A stretch of DNA of 64,000 nucleotides from assembly GCF_024172125.1 (NCBI RefSeq), contig NZ_JAMZEA010000002.1, positions 1-64,000 on the forward strand, in the 5' to 3' direction. The position numbers and the translations under genes were made by a program. Shown in pieces: positions 37,363-47,506 of the stretch (positions are counted from its first letter, which is position 1; the number at the start of each line of letters is the position of its first letter). Source of the stretch: Actinomadura rupiterrae (lineage in GTDB: Bacteria > Actinomycetota > Actinomycetes > Streptosporangiales > Streptosporangiaceae). Below the pieces are notes generated by a model. The model saw nothing but the letters and a program-made list of their open reading frames with translations. It was not told where the DNA came from and searched no databases.

Positions 37363-37402
37363 GCGCGTGAAGTACCGGCCCCCAGGTCGGTACTTCACGC
37401 GC
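37363..37402. terminator. Second 15-bp-stem hairpin downstream of hrdB
   Basis: GCGCGTGAAGTACCG (37363-37377) pairs exactly with CGGTACTTCACGCGC (37388-37402) around a 10-base loop (GCCCCCAGGT). It lies in the 320-bp convergent spacer between hrdB and yaaA, which also contains repeated GCGAACGCG/CGCGTTCGCG words. It may end yaaA or hrdB transcription, but the conserved AAGTACCG arm is not GC-optimised, so a protein-binding site is also possible. Confidence 0.55.
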
Positions 37403-37458
37403 TCAAAGGGCTGCAACCGTCCGCATACTCTAAGTGCACGCGTCGCCACTGACTGTGG

Positions 37459-38205
37459 TCAGACGTGGAGGATGATGTCTAGGTTGGGGCCGTTCAGTTC
37501 GGCGGTGTGGCCTAGGTCGGTGACGGCCTTGAGGAGTTCTTCGGGGGTGGACGGGTTCGCGCCTGCCTTCAGGAGGTCGTGGGCCACGGCGCCGCGCGTG
37601 GCCTTCGCCATGTGGCTGACGACCGTGCGCTTCGCTACGCCGCCCAGGAAGAACTCGCGGAAGACGCGGACGGCCACCGAGGGCCGGCGGGCCTTCCAGG
37701 CGGCGGCGTACGGGCCGGAGCGCATGTCGATGACCAGGCCGTCCGGGAGGTCGGCGAGGGCCTCGGCCAGGGCGGGACGCCACAGCGCGGCCAGGCGGCC
37801 CTCCGGCGGGAGCGTGACGCCCATCGCGAGCCGGTATGGGGGGATGCGGTCGGTGAGCCGCAGCGTGCCCCACAGGCCCGAGAAGACCAGGATCTGCTCG
37901 GCGGCGGACTCGTTGGGCAGGTCGTGCAGGGCGAGGTTGTCGTAGAGCACGCCCTGGTACAGGTCGGCTACGGAGAGTGTCGGCGCCTCGCGAAGCGCGC
38001 GGTTGCGGGAGAGCGCCTCGTCGGTCTGGCCGGCCGACAGGCCCAGCACGTCCGCCGCGTCCGGACGGAGGCTGACCTCGCCGAGCGCGCCCAGGACGCG
38101 TTCGCGGACGGGGTTCAGCGACGGGAAGCTGAGCGACGCGAGATCCAGCGGCGGGCCGTCCCCGGTGCGGGACTTCTTCTCGGACGGCGGCAGCAGAATC
38201 AGCAC
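37459..38205 (-). CDS. yaaA: Peroxide stress protein YaaA (DUF328)
   Basis: The 248-residue protein has the YaaA hallmarks: VLILLPPSEKKSRTG at the start, SLNPVRERVLGALGEV, LYDNLALHDLP, ILVFSGLWGTLRLTDRIPPYRLAMG, and VVSHMAKATRGAVAHDLL. In E. coli YaaA limits intracellular iron and damage during hydrogen peroxide stress and binds DNA. Length fits the family (about 240-260). GTG 38205 follows GGGGGA; a longer upstream frame has no conserved sequence. It converges with hrdB. Confidence 0.92.
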   Translation of the reverse strand: MLILLPPSEKKSRTGDGPPLDLASLSFPSLNPVRERVLGALGEVSLRPDAADVLGLSAGQTDEALSRNRALREAPTLSVADLYQGVLYDNLALHDLPNESAAEQILVFSGLWGTLRLTDRIPPYRLAMGVTLPPEGRLAALWRPALAEALADLPDGLVIDMRSGPYAAAWKARRPSVAVRVFREFFLGGVAKRTVVSHMAKATRGAVAHDLLKAGANPSTPEELLKAVTDLGHTAELNGPNLDIILHV

Positions 38206-38445
38206 GGTTCCCCCGATGACGCATCGAACTGTCCGTACCGGGCGAATGCGCGGGCGAAAGGCTCCGGCGGCTCCGGACGGCGGTCCCTCCAGGATAGGAG
38301 CAGGACGCCCGGATTCCCGCAGGTCCGCGATGTGAGAATGCGCGCCCCGGACGGAAGCGGACACGCAGCGTGCTTATCCGGTCACAGCAGAACGGCGGCC
38401 ACCGCCATGCGGTGACCGCCGTTCGGCGATTCACTTATATCGAGG

Positions 38446-38676
38446 CTAGCGCTCGTCCTCGAGAGCGTTTGCCGGGGTGTTGGTCAGCCTGTCGGTCTCG
38501 TCCTGGATGTCGGCCCCGTTCGAGCGGAGCGCCTCCGAGTACTTACGCCCGTGGTGAGCGCAGAACAGAAGGTCGCCGCCGCCTACAAGGACAGCACGGA
38601 CGTAGGCCTGGGCGCCACAGCGGTCACACCGGTCGGCGGCCGTCAGCGGCTTGGTCGGGGCAAGGGCTCCAGTCAC
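38446..38676 (-). CDS. DUF7455 zinc-ribbon-like small protein
   Basis: The 76-residue protein carries a CxxC...CxxH zinc-binding pattern: LTAADRCDRCGAQAYVR and LLFCAHHGRKY, followed by a helix (DIQDETDRLTNTPAN). It is the DUF7455 protein found near hrdB and parE in many actinomycetes; its function is unknown. GTG 38676 follows GAGGAAGG and yields the usual length. Longer in-frame starts add a sequence unlike homologues. Confidence 0.87.
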   Translation of the reverse strand: MTGALAPTKPLTAADRCDRCGAQAYVRAVLVGGGDLLFCAHHGRKYSEALRSNGADIQDETDRLTNTPANALEDER

Positions 38677-38803
38677 GGCACCTTCCTCATGGTCGGGGTC
38701 GGTACTTAGGACAACATCTAACCCGACGCTGACGTTCCCAACCTGTTTCTCAGTACGCCCACAGCAGAATGGGCGCATTAGTGACGGAGGTCACACGGCA
38801 CCG

Positions 38804-39877
38804 TCACGTCGCGTCCCACCGGAACAGCCGCGCCGCGACCGCCGCCGCCACGACGGCGATACCGAGCAGGATTCCCATCTGCGGCAATGCCGACATCGGG
38901 CCCTGCCCGCGCGCCATCACGTTCAGCATCCCCTCGTTCAGATACCGCAGCGGGAACACGTACGAGACCGCCTGCATCCACTTCGGCGCATAGTCCAGCG
39001 GGAAGAACGACCCGCCGAGGAACGCCATCGGCAGCACGATCAACTGCGTCACCGTCTGCGCCGTCTCCTGCGTCTTCGCCCACGCCCCCACGACCATCCC
39101 CAGCGACAGGAACGTCAGCACCCCGCACACCACCAGCGGGATCGACATCCACCACGCGTGCTGGAGCTTCAACCCGAAGAACGGCAGCTGCGCCACCAGC
39201 AGGAACACCGCCAGCTGCCCCAGCGCGATCCCGAGACTCACCACCACCCGCGCCCCGAACACCGTCGGGATCGGCACCGGCGCCAGCCGCAGCCGCCGCA
39301 GCAGCCCCTTCGTCCGCCACAGCACCAGCGTCTGCGACGCCCCGAACATCCCCGCCGACGCCAGCGCCCACCCGAGCAGCGACGGCGTGAAGAAGTTGAT
39401 CCCCTTGATCGACTTGTCCTCGACCCGCTGCGAGGCGACCGTGTACGTCGGCGGACGCCCCGACTCCGCCACGTTCGCCGCATTCGCCACCTGCTGGACC
39501 ACCGACTGCACCACACCGGACTTCACCCGGTCGGCCCCCGAGTAGTGGACGACCAGCCGCCCCCCGGACTGCTCCACCGCCGCGTCCGCGTCGCCCTTCT
39601 GGACCTTCTTCAGCGCCCCGGCCAGATCATCGTGCTTGACCTTCACCGTCCGGCCCAGCTCGCCGGACGGATCATGCTGCAGCGCCCGGTCGAGCACCGG
39701 CACCGCGCCGACCTCCACCACGTCCACCTTGCCGGTCGTCTGCTTCCCGAACACCCCACCGAAGATCACCAGGAACAGCAACGGGAACAGCACCGTGAAG
39801 AACAGCGCGCCCCGATCCCGCCGAAACCCCAGGAACAGAGCACGAGAGAGCGACTTGAAACTGTCGAACGTACTCAC
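38804..39877 (-). CDS. ABC-2 family transporter permease (YhgE/YadH-like)
   Basis: The 357-residue protein has one N-terminal helix (GALFFTVLFPLLFLVIFGGVFG), an extracytoplasmic domain of about 150 residues, and five C-terminal helices with LIVLPMAFLGGSFFPLDYAP. This is the layout of ABC-2 membrane proteins of the drug or lipid exporter type. It sits 97 bases downstream of its ATPase gene on the minus strand. GTG 39877 follows GGGAGACACAGC. Confidence 0.9.
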   Translation of the reverse strand: MSTFDSFKSLSRALFLGFRRDRGALFFTVLFPLLFLVIFGGVFGKQTTGKVDVVEVGAVPVLDRALQHDPSGELGRTVKVKHDDLAGALKKVQKGDADAAVEQSGGRLVVHYSGADRVKSGVVQSVVQQVANAANVAESGRPPTYTVASQRVEDKSIKGINFFTPSLLGWALASAGMFGASQTLVLWRTKGLLRRLRLAPVPIPTVFGARVVVSLGIALGQLAVFLLVAQLPFFGLKLQHAWWMSIPLVVCGVLTFLSLGMVVGAWAKTQETAQTVTQLIVLPMAFLGGSFFPLDYAPKWMQAVSYVFPLRYLNEGMLNVMARGQGPMSALPQMGILLGIAVVAAAVAARLFRWDAT

Positions 39878-39974
39878 GCTGTGTCTCCCACGGGCTTCCG
39901 GTGCGCACAACGGCGGCGCCTTCCCTCGCTCGTTCCTCGCTCAGTCCAGGCGCCGCCGCGCCCCTCCAGCCCGC

Positions 39975-40877
39975 TCATGCCCTGTATTCCCTTCCGGTGA
40001 GGTCGAGGAAGACGTCTTCGAGGGTGGCGCCACGGATCTGGACGCCGTCCAGAGCGTCCTTCGCGGACAGCGCCGCCACCACCGAGGACGGGTCGCGCGT
40101 CTCCACGACCAGGGACACCCCGTCGTCCGACACCTCGTCCACCCCGGCGAGGCCCCGCGCGTCCTCCGCCGCCAGGACGCCGCTCGCCACGCTGATCCGC
40201 GTCGGCGCGTCCAGCCCCCGCACCAGCGCCGCCGGCGGACCCAGCTTCAGGATCCGGCCCCGATCCATGATCGCCACCCGGTCGCAGAGCAGCTCCGCCT
40301 CGTCCATGTAATGCGTCGTCAGCACGATCGTCCGGCCACCCGTGTTGATCGCCCGCAGCACGTCCCACAGGTTCCGGCGCGCCTGCGGATCCAGCGCCGC
40401 CGTCGGCTCGTCCAGGAACACCAGCTCCGGGTCGTGCACCAGCGCGCACGCGATCGACAACCGCTGCGCCTGCCCGCCCGACAGCATCTCCACCCGCACG
40501 TCGGCCTTCTCCGCCAGCCCGACCGTCTCCAGCATCTCGTCCGCCTTCCGCGCCGAGACACCGTAAAGCGAACCGAACGTGCGCAACTGCTCACGCGCCG
40601 TGAGACGCTCGAAGAACGACGTCGCCTGCAACTGCACGCCGATCCGCGGCAGCAACTTCGCGTTACGCGGCCACGGCTCCAGACCGAGCAGCTCCACCCG
40701 CCCCTCGTCCGCCTCCCGCAGCCCCTCGACGATCTCCAGCGTCGTCGTCTTCCCCGCCCCGTTCGGACCGAGGATCCCGAAGAACTCACCCTCCGGCACC
40801 TCGAACGACACCCCGTCGACAGCCTGCACGTCCCCGTACCGCTTCCGCAGCCCCCGCACGCTGATCGTGTTTTTCAT
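39975..40877 (-). CDS. ABC transporter ATP-binding protein
   Basis: The 300-residue ATPase has Walker A GPNGAGKTTT near residue 40, signature LSGGQAQRLS, Walker B ELVFLDEPTAALDP and H-loop VLTTHYMDEAE, with a C-terminal extension of about 80 residues. It should power the adjacent ABC-2 permease. The start at ATG 40877 gives a standard MKNTISVRGLRKRYG beginning. It is divergent from parE, with a 133-bp shared promoter region. Confidence 0.93.
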   Translation of the reverse strand: MKNTISVRGLRKRYGDVQAVDGVSFEVPEGEFFGILGPNGAGKTTTLEIVEGLREADEGRVELLGLEPWPRNAKLLPRIGVQLQATSFFERLTAREQLRTFGSLYGVSARKADEMLETVGLAEKADVRVEMLSGGQAQRLSIACALVHDPELVFLDEPTAALDPQARRNLWDVLRAINTGGRTIVLTTHYMDEAELLCDRVAIMDRGRILKLGPPAALVRGLDAPTRISVASGVLAAEDARGLAGVDEVSDDGVSLVVETRDPSSVVAALSAKDALDGVQIRGATLEDVFLDLTGREYRA

Positions 40878-41010
40878 GCCGCCGACCCTAGAACGCCGTG
40901 ACCTGCGCGACCCATAGTCCGGCGGGTGGATTCCGCCATCTCCACCCCGGTCCGGAATGTGCGGGAGCGGCGAGCCTGTCGGTGGAGTGTCGGTCCCCAG
41001 GGGTACCCTC

Positions 41011-43137
<2,127 letters not shown>

Positions 43138-43144
43138 GAGCGCG

Positions 43145-44884
43145 ATGTCGCTGGTGCCCGAAGAGCCCCTGTTCCTCCTCGACGCGCGAGACGGTTTCGT
43201 CTTCGAGCGGACGGGGGCCCTGCTCGGCGACAGAGAGCGGCTGAAACGGCTCCGAAGCGTCCGAGGCGTCGCGTGCGGTGACATCGCCGGTCTGTCGGTG
43301 GCGTCCGCTCGCGTCCCGCGCCTCGTGGAGGAGACCTACCGGGGACCGGCCGTCCGTGTTCGCACGGCTTACGGCCGGTCCCTGACCGTTACGGGCGACC
43401 GGCTGCTCTTCGTCCACTCTCACGGTCGGCTCGTCTCCCGGAGGGCCGTCGATCTCCAGGTGGGCGACCTGGTCGCCCTCGGACGGCGCCTGCCGCGTCC
43501 GGACGAACCGTGCACCGAGATCGACCTGGTGCGCTTGCTCTGGGAGCGAGGGCATGCCGACGCCGTCCGCGTGGAGGGCGAGCCGATCCGGCGGCTGCTG
43601 GCCTTGAAGGCGGCCCGCCGTCAGCCCGCGATGCTGCGCCGCGATGAGGAACGCGTCCGGCTGCCCCGTGAGGCCTGGAAGCGGTTGGCCCGGGCCCGCA
43701 GGGCGCGAGGGATCACGGGCACGGACATGGCGCAGCGCATCGGCTATCGCCAGGCGTGCAGTATCAGCGAGTTCGAGACGTGCCGATCGCTGCCGCCGGC
43801 CAAAGCGTTCCGCGCGTACCTCGGCGCGCTGGGGGAGCAGTGGCCTCCCGAGGCCGTCATCGTCGCCTCGCAGGTCGATCGCTGGGCCGCCGTCGACTCC
43901 GCCAACGCCCGGTACCGCGCCATCTCGCCCGCAACCTGGCTGGCGAGCCTGGACGCGTCGGATCTGCGCTGGCTCGACCGGCAGCCGGACAAGCGCGATC
44001 TCGTCCTGTACACGCGGGCCCACCGTGAAGGCGCGGTTCCGCGCTTCCGGGCGGTCACGACGGAGCTGTGTTACGCGCTGGGCTGGTACCTCGCGGAAGG
44101 ATCGGTCTCTTCGCGCGGGGCCAGGCTCAACTACTCGCTGGGGGTGGACGACGACCGCTACCTCCCCGGTCTCCGTGCGGCCATCGCCGCGTTCGGCGAG
44201 GGAACGGCCGCGCTGCACATGCCCAAGGGCCGGCCGAAGAGCCGGCACCTCTACGTCCAGGCGCCCATCGCCGTCCGCATGATCAAAGCTCTGGGGCTGG
44301 GCGGGACCGCCCTGGCGAAGCGGATCCCGGACCTGATCTTCAAGTGCCCGGAGGAGTGCCAGCAGGCATTCCTGGAGGGCTACTACCTCGGCGACGGCAC
44401 CAAGCAGACCGAAGGGCGCCGACTGGAATTCGGAACGTCCTCGCCGGATCTGGCGGTCGGCCTGCTTCACCTGCTCGCCCAGTTCGGGGTGGTCGCCTCC
44501 CTCTTCCGGCGGCCTGGCGGCGTCTTCACCATCCGGGGCGAGGCCGTGCACACCCAGCCGAGCTTCGCCGTCGTGATCACCTCCGTGCAGGGCCTGCAGA
44601 AGCTCTCGTGGCTGTGGCGGCAGGCCCCCAGCGCCGCCGCGTACGACCGCAGGATCAGCGACCCGGTCCGGCCCGGCCACGACGAGTGGGTTTCCGACAC
44701 GGTGATGAGCGTTCCCGTGCGGGAGGTCGAGGTGTTCGACTATGAGGGGCCGGTGTACGACGTTCCGGTGGGGGACGGGTACGCGGTCATCGCGGGGACG
44801 GGCGGGTTCTTGAGCAGGTCGTCCGGGCGGCGTGACGCGCGCTCCGGGCGGCGCGTGCTGCGGCTCGGCGGCGTGCGGGGCTGA
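43145..44884 (+). CDS. Free-standing intein-like protein: Hint blocks, HTH and LAGLIDADG nuclease
   Basis: The 579-residue product has the internal order of a large intein but is a gene of its own. Residues 65-115 match intein block B and its following strands (YGRSLTVTGDRLLF, LQVGDLVALG). Residues 170-230 are an XRE-like helix-turn-helix. Two LAGLIDADG motifs, YALGWYLAEGS with Glu318 and LEGYYLGDGTK with Asp417, keep both acidic residues. Residues 528-558 match block F and G (VFDYEGPVYDVPV, GGFLSRSS). The N-terminal Cys/Ser nucleophile, the block B His (TGDR instead of TxxH) and the terminal His-Asn are absent, so splicing is not expected. TAGGAG at the parE stop supplies the ribosome site. 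Confidence 0.82.
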   Translation: MSLVPEEPLFLLDARDGFVFERTGALLGDRERLKRLRSVRGVACGDIAGLSVASARVPRLVEETYRGPAVRVRTAYGRSLTVTGDRLLFVHSHGRLVSRRAVDLQVGDLVALGRRLPRPDEPCTEIDLVRLLWERGHADAVRVEGEPIRRLLALKAARRQPAMLRRDEERVRLPREAWKRLARARRARGITGTDMAQRIGYRQACSISEFETCRSLPPAKAFRAYLGALGEQWPPEAVIVASQVDRWAAVDSANARYRAISPATWLASLDASDLRWLDRQPDKRDLVLYTRAHREGAVPRFRAVTTELCYALGWYLAEGSVSSRGARLNYSLGVDDDRYLPGLRAAIAAFGEGTAALHMPKGRPKSRHLYVQAPIAVRMIKALGLGGTALAKRIPDLIFKCPEECQQAFLEGYYLGDGTKQTEGRRLEFGTSSPDLAVGLLHLLAQFGVVASLFRRPGGVFTIRGEAVHTQPSFAVVITSVQGLQKLSWLWRQAPSAAAYDRRISDPVRPGHDEWVSDTVMSVPVREVEVFDYEGPVYDVPVGDGYAVIAGTGGFLSRSSGRRDARSGRRVLRLGGVRG

Positions 44885-44922
44885 CGTCCGGGCTGGCGGA
44901 GACGGTGTGGCTGCCGTCCCGG

Positions 44923-45396
44923 TCAGGGGGAGTGGGGGGCGTACTGGGTCAGGGCGTCGGTGAGGTCGTCGAAGAGGCGGGTCGCGAGGCGGTGGAGGTC
45001 GGCGCGGTCGGACGGTGACCAGCCGGCGAGGGCGGAGTCGAACCAGCCGAAGATGACGGCGAGGTAGCGGTCGATGACCTGCTGCCCGTCGGGGGTGAGT
45101 TCGACGAGGCGGGCGCGGCGGTCGTCGGGGTCGGTGACCGAGCGGACCAGGCCGCGTTCCTCCAGGCGCTTGACGTGCCGGGTGACGTGCGGGCCTTCGA
45201 CCTGCATGCGGTGGGCGATCTCGCCGACGCGGCGGGGGCCGTCCGAGGCGTTGAGGACGCCGAGGATCGTGATGGCGGGGCGTTCGAGGGTGGTGCCGGT
45301 GGCCTCGATGGCGGTCTCGTAGAGGCGTCCGCGGTTGACGGCGGTGGACAGCGCGGCGAGGCGGGCGAGCAGCTCGGCGGGGCTCGGTTCGGGCAT
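44923..45396 (-). CDS. MarR-family transcriptional regulator
   Basis: The 157-residue protein has the MarR winged helix: PAITILGVLNASDGPRRVGE, HRMQVEGPHVTRHVKRLEERGL (recognition helix and wing), SVTDPDDRRARLVELTPDG, and a C-terminal dimerisation helix. It is divergent from an MFS exporter gene, and three copies of one palindrome lie between the two, one touching its own start region. It is almost certainly the repressor of the exporter and of itself, relieved by a ligand that may be the exported compound. ATG 45396. Confidence 0.93.
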   Translation of the reverse strand: MPEPSPAELLARLAALSTAVNRGRLYETAIEATGTTLERPAITILGVLNASDGPRRVGEIAHRMQVEGPHVTRHVKRLEERGLVRSVTDPDDRRARLVELTPDGQQVIDRYLAVIFGWFDSALAGWSPSDRADLHRLATRLFDDLTDALTQYAPHSP

Positions 45397-45407
45397 GGCA
45401 CGAATGC

Positions 45408-45540
45408 TACCTAACTTAGGTAAGGGTTCTGTGGCGCAGCTCACCCTAGATAGATACCTAACTTAGGTATATTTTGGTCGCGAGCCCGCCCTCGGAAGAG
45501 GAGATGAGTACGGGCACAGAAAAGATACCTAAGTTAGGTA
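45408..45540. promoter_or_regulatory. Three copies of the MarR-type operator TACCTAASTTAGGTA
   Basis: TACCTAACTTAGGTA at 45408-45422 and 45455-45469 and TACCTAAGTTAGGTA at 45526-45540 are 15-base palindromes differing only at the central base. They stand out as the most A/T-rich words in the region. The first lies 12 bases upstream of the MarR start, the second in the middle of the intergenic region, and the third ends 13 bases before the MFS ATG, overlapping its ribosome site. This geometry fits repression of both genes. Confidence 0.85.
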
Positions 45541-45553
45541 AGGAGTAAGTCGG

Positions 45554-46981
45554 ATGGCCATAACGGAACTCGGTGCGGAACAGCGGCGACGGCGGAGGCA
45601 GGCGAGGCCGTGGCCGGTCGTGGTGGTGCTCGCCGTGGCGACCTCGGTGACGTCGGTGCAGCAGACGGCGGTGCTGCCGCTGCTCGGACGGCTGCGTGCC
45701 GAGCTGCACGCGCCGCTGACCTCGGTGGCCTGGGCGTTCACCGCGAGCCTGCTGGTCGGGGCGGTGGCCACGCCGCTGCTCGGCCGGATGGGGGACCTCT
45801 ACGGACGGCGGCGGGTGCTGCTCGCGGCCCTCGGCGCGCTGGCGGCGGGGTCGGTGCTCGGGGCGCTGTCCACGTCGCTCGCGGTGCTGGTCGTCGCGCG
45901 GGTCCTGCAAGGTGTCTCGATGGCGGCGCTGCCGCTGACGGTCGGGATCGTCCGGGGCGCCCTGCCGCGCGAGAAGCTGCCGGCGGGGCTCGGCGTGGTG
46001 TCGGCGACGATGGGGGTCGGGGTCGGCGGCGGGCTCGTCCTGGCGGGGGTCGTCGCGCGGTTCACCGAGGGGTACCGGGCGGTGTTCTGGGTGATGGCGG
46101 CGCTGGCCGTGGCGGCGGCGCTGGTCGTGGCGCTGGTCGTCCGCGATGCCGAGTCGGGCAGGACGGGCGGACGGCTCGACCTCCCCGGCGCGGCGCTGCT
46201 GAGCGGGACGCTGGTCAGCCTGCTGCTCGGGATCAGCCAGGGCCAGGCGTGGGGCTGGCTGTCGGGGCGGGTCCTCGCGCTGTTCGCGGCGGCGGTGGTC
46301 CTCGGCGTGCTGTGGATCGTGGTCGAGCGCCGGACGGACGACCCGCTGGTGGACGTCGCGATGCTCACGCACCGTGGGACGGTCGGCGCGAGCGTGTCCT
46401 CGCTGCTGCTCGGTTTCGCCCTCTACGGCGGGTTCACTCTGATCCCGAACTTCGTCCAGGCGCCGGCGAGGGCGGGGTACGGGTTCGGTGCGTCCGTGCT
46501 CGCGGCGGGGCTGTTCCTGCTGCCGACCACGTTGCTGATGATCGCGGTGTCCACGCAGGCCGGACGGCTCATGCGGCGGATGCCGGCGTCCGTGCTGGTC
46601 GCGGCCGGGTCGGCGCTCACGGCGCTGGCCGCCGGGTGGCTCGCGTTCTTCCACGCGCACCGCTGGGACGTCTACGGCGCGACCGTCCTGCTCGGTGTCG
46701 GGATCGGTCTGGCGTTCGCGGCGCTCGGCACGATGGCCGTGGAGCACGTCCGTCCGGAGCAGACCGCGGTGGCGAGCGCGGTGAACAGCCTCGTCCGGCT
46801 GGTCGGGGGCGGTGTCGCGGGGGCGCTCACCACGGCGATCCTTGCGCGCGACACCCTGCCGGGTTCGGCGGTGCCGTCCGAGCACGCCTACGCGACAGGG
46901 TTCGCGCTGAGCGGGGTGGTGGCGCTGCTGGCCGCCGTCGCCGCGCTCGCGTTCCATGCGGCCGCGCGGAAGCGTCGCTGA
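45554..46981 (+). CDS. MFS multidrug exporter (DHA2, 14 TM)
   Basis: The 475-residue protein has about 14 membrane helices and motif A in GRMGDLYGRRRVLL; the region GIVRGALPREKLPAGLGVV and the later VDVAMLTHRGT are typical of the EmrB/QacA (DHA2) subfamily of proton-driven drug exporters. It is divergent from a MarR regulator and preceded by a matching operator that overlaps its ribosome site (AAGGAGTAAG). The likely role is efflux of a toxic or regulatory small molecule. Confidence 0.93.
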   Translation: MAITELGAEQRRRRRQARPWPVVVVLAVATSVTSVQQTAVLPLLGRLRAELHAPLTSVAWAFTASLLVGAVATPLLGRMGDLYGRRRVLLAALGALAAGSVLGALSTSLAVLVVARVLQGVSMAALPLTVGIVRGALPREKLPAGLGVVSATMGVGVGGGLVLAGVVARFTEGYRAVFWVMAALAVAAALVVALVVRDAESGRTGGRLDLPGAALLSGTLVSLLLGISQGQAWGWLSGRVLALFAAAVVLGVLWIVVERRTDDPLVDVAMLTHRGTVGASVSSLLLGFALYGGFTLIPNFVQAPARAGYGFGASVLAAGLFLLPTTLLMIAVSTQAGRLMRRMPASVLVAAGSALTALAAGWLAFFHAHRWDVYGATVLLGVGIGLAFAALGTMAVEHVRPEQTAVASAVNSLVRLVGGGVAGALTTAILARDTLPGSAVPSEHAYATGFALSGVVALLAAVAALAFHAAARKRR

Positions 46982-47071
46982 TCAGGTCTCGCGGGTAAAG
47001 CTGATCAGGTCTCCCGGGGGTGACGCTGATCAGGTCTCGCGGGTGAGGCTGATCAGGGTTCGCGGGTGAAG
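46978..47071. repeat. Four tandem ~23-bp units covering the ends of two convergent genes
   Basis: CTGATCAGGTCTCGCGGGTRARG is repeated four times in direct tandem: 46978-47000, 47001-47025, 47026-47048 and 47049-47071. Copy one begins at the MFS stop codon and copy four encodes the last residues and TGA of the avidin-like gene on the minus strand (FTREP then stop). Read on the minus strand, each unit carries an in-frame-like TR(E)-stop ending, so the array looks like serial duplication of the avidin gene 3' end. Confidence 0.85.
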
Positions 47072-47433
47072 GTGTCGGCGTTGGTCAGGACGGCGTGGGC
47101 CCAGGGGAGGGTGATGCGCTCGGGGGCCTGGCCGGGGCCGGGTGGTTTGACCGCGGTGTCCTGGACGACGTGCCAGACGGTTTCGAGGCGGCCTTCGCGG
47201 AGGAGGCCGGTGAACGAGGCGATGGAGTCGCCGTCGGGGCCGGTCCGAGTGAAGGCGAAGTTGAGGCAGGCGCCGCGGTGGACGCCGGTGACGGGCACTT
47301 CGGCGCCTGCGAAGGCGCTGTCGGCGAGGGCGGTCCGGAAGGTTCCGGTGACGGTGTCGTCGGTCTGGTCGGTGATGGTGAGGACTGAGCCGTACTGGTT
47401 GCGCCAGCGGCCGAGCCAGGTCGAGTTCGTCAT
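47053..47433 (-). CDS. Avidin/streptavidin-family protein without signal peptide
   Basis: The 126-residue protein aligns with streptavidin across its barrel: TWLGRWRNQYGSVLTI (TGTWYNQLGSTFIV), VTGTFRTALAD, SIASFTGLL, RLETVWHVVQD and PWAHAVLTNADTFTR. Of the biotin contacts of streptavidin, the N23 and S27 equivalents, the Trp of W108, the Trp of W120 and the Asp of D128 are kept; Y43 is Phe and W92 is Phe. Unlike secreted avidins it has no signal peptide, so it should be cytoplasmic. It may bind biotin or another small molecule more weakly. The gene's 3' end is tandemly duplicated downstream. Start ATG 47433. Confidence 0.82.
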   Translation of the reverse strand: MTNSTWLGRWRNQYGSVLTITDQTDDTVTGTFRTALADSAFAGAEVPVTGVHRGACLNFAFTRTGPDGDSIASFTGLLREGRLETVWHVVQDTAVKPPGPGQAPERITLPWAHAVLTNADTFTREP

Positions 47434-47506
47434 GCGTCCAGGGTTCCCAGCGAGAGCGTCCCGGGGGAGTGGCTGGATTGTCCCGAATCGGGCTTATCCT
47501 GCCAGC

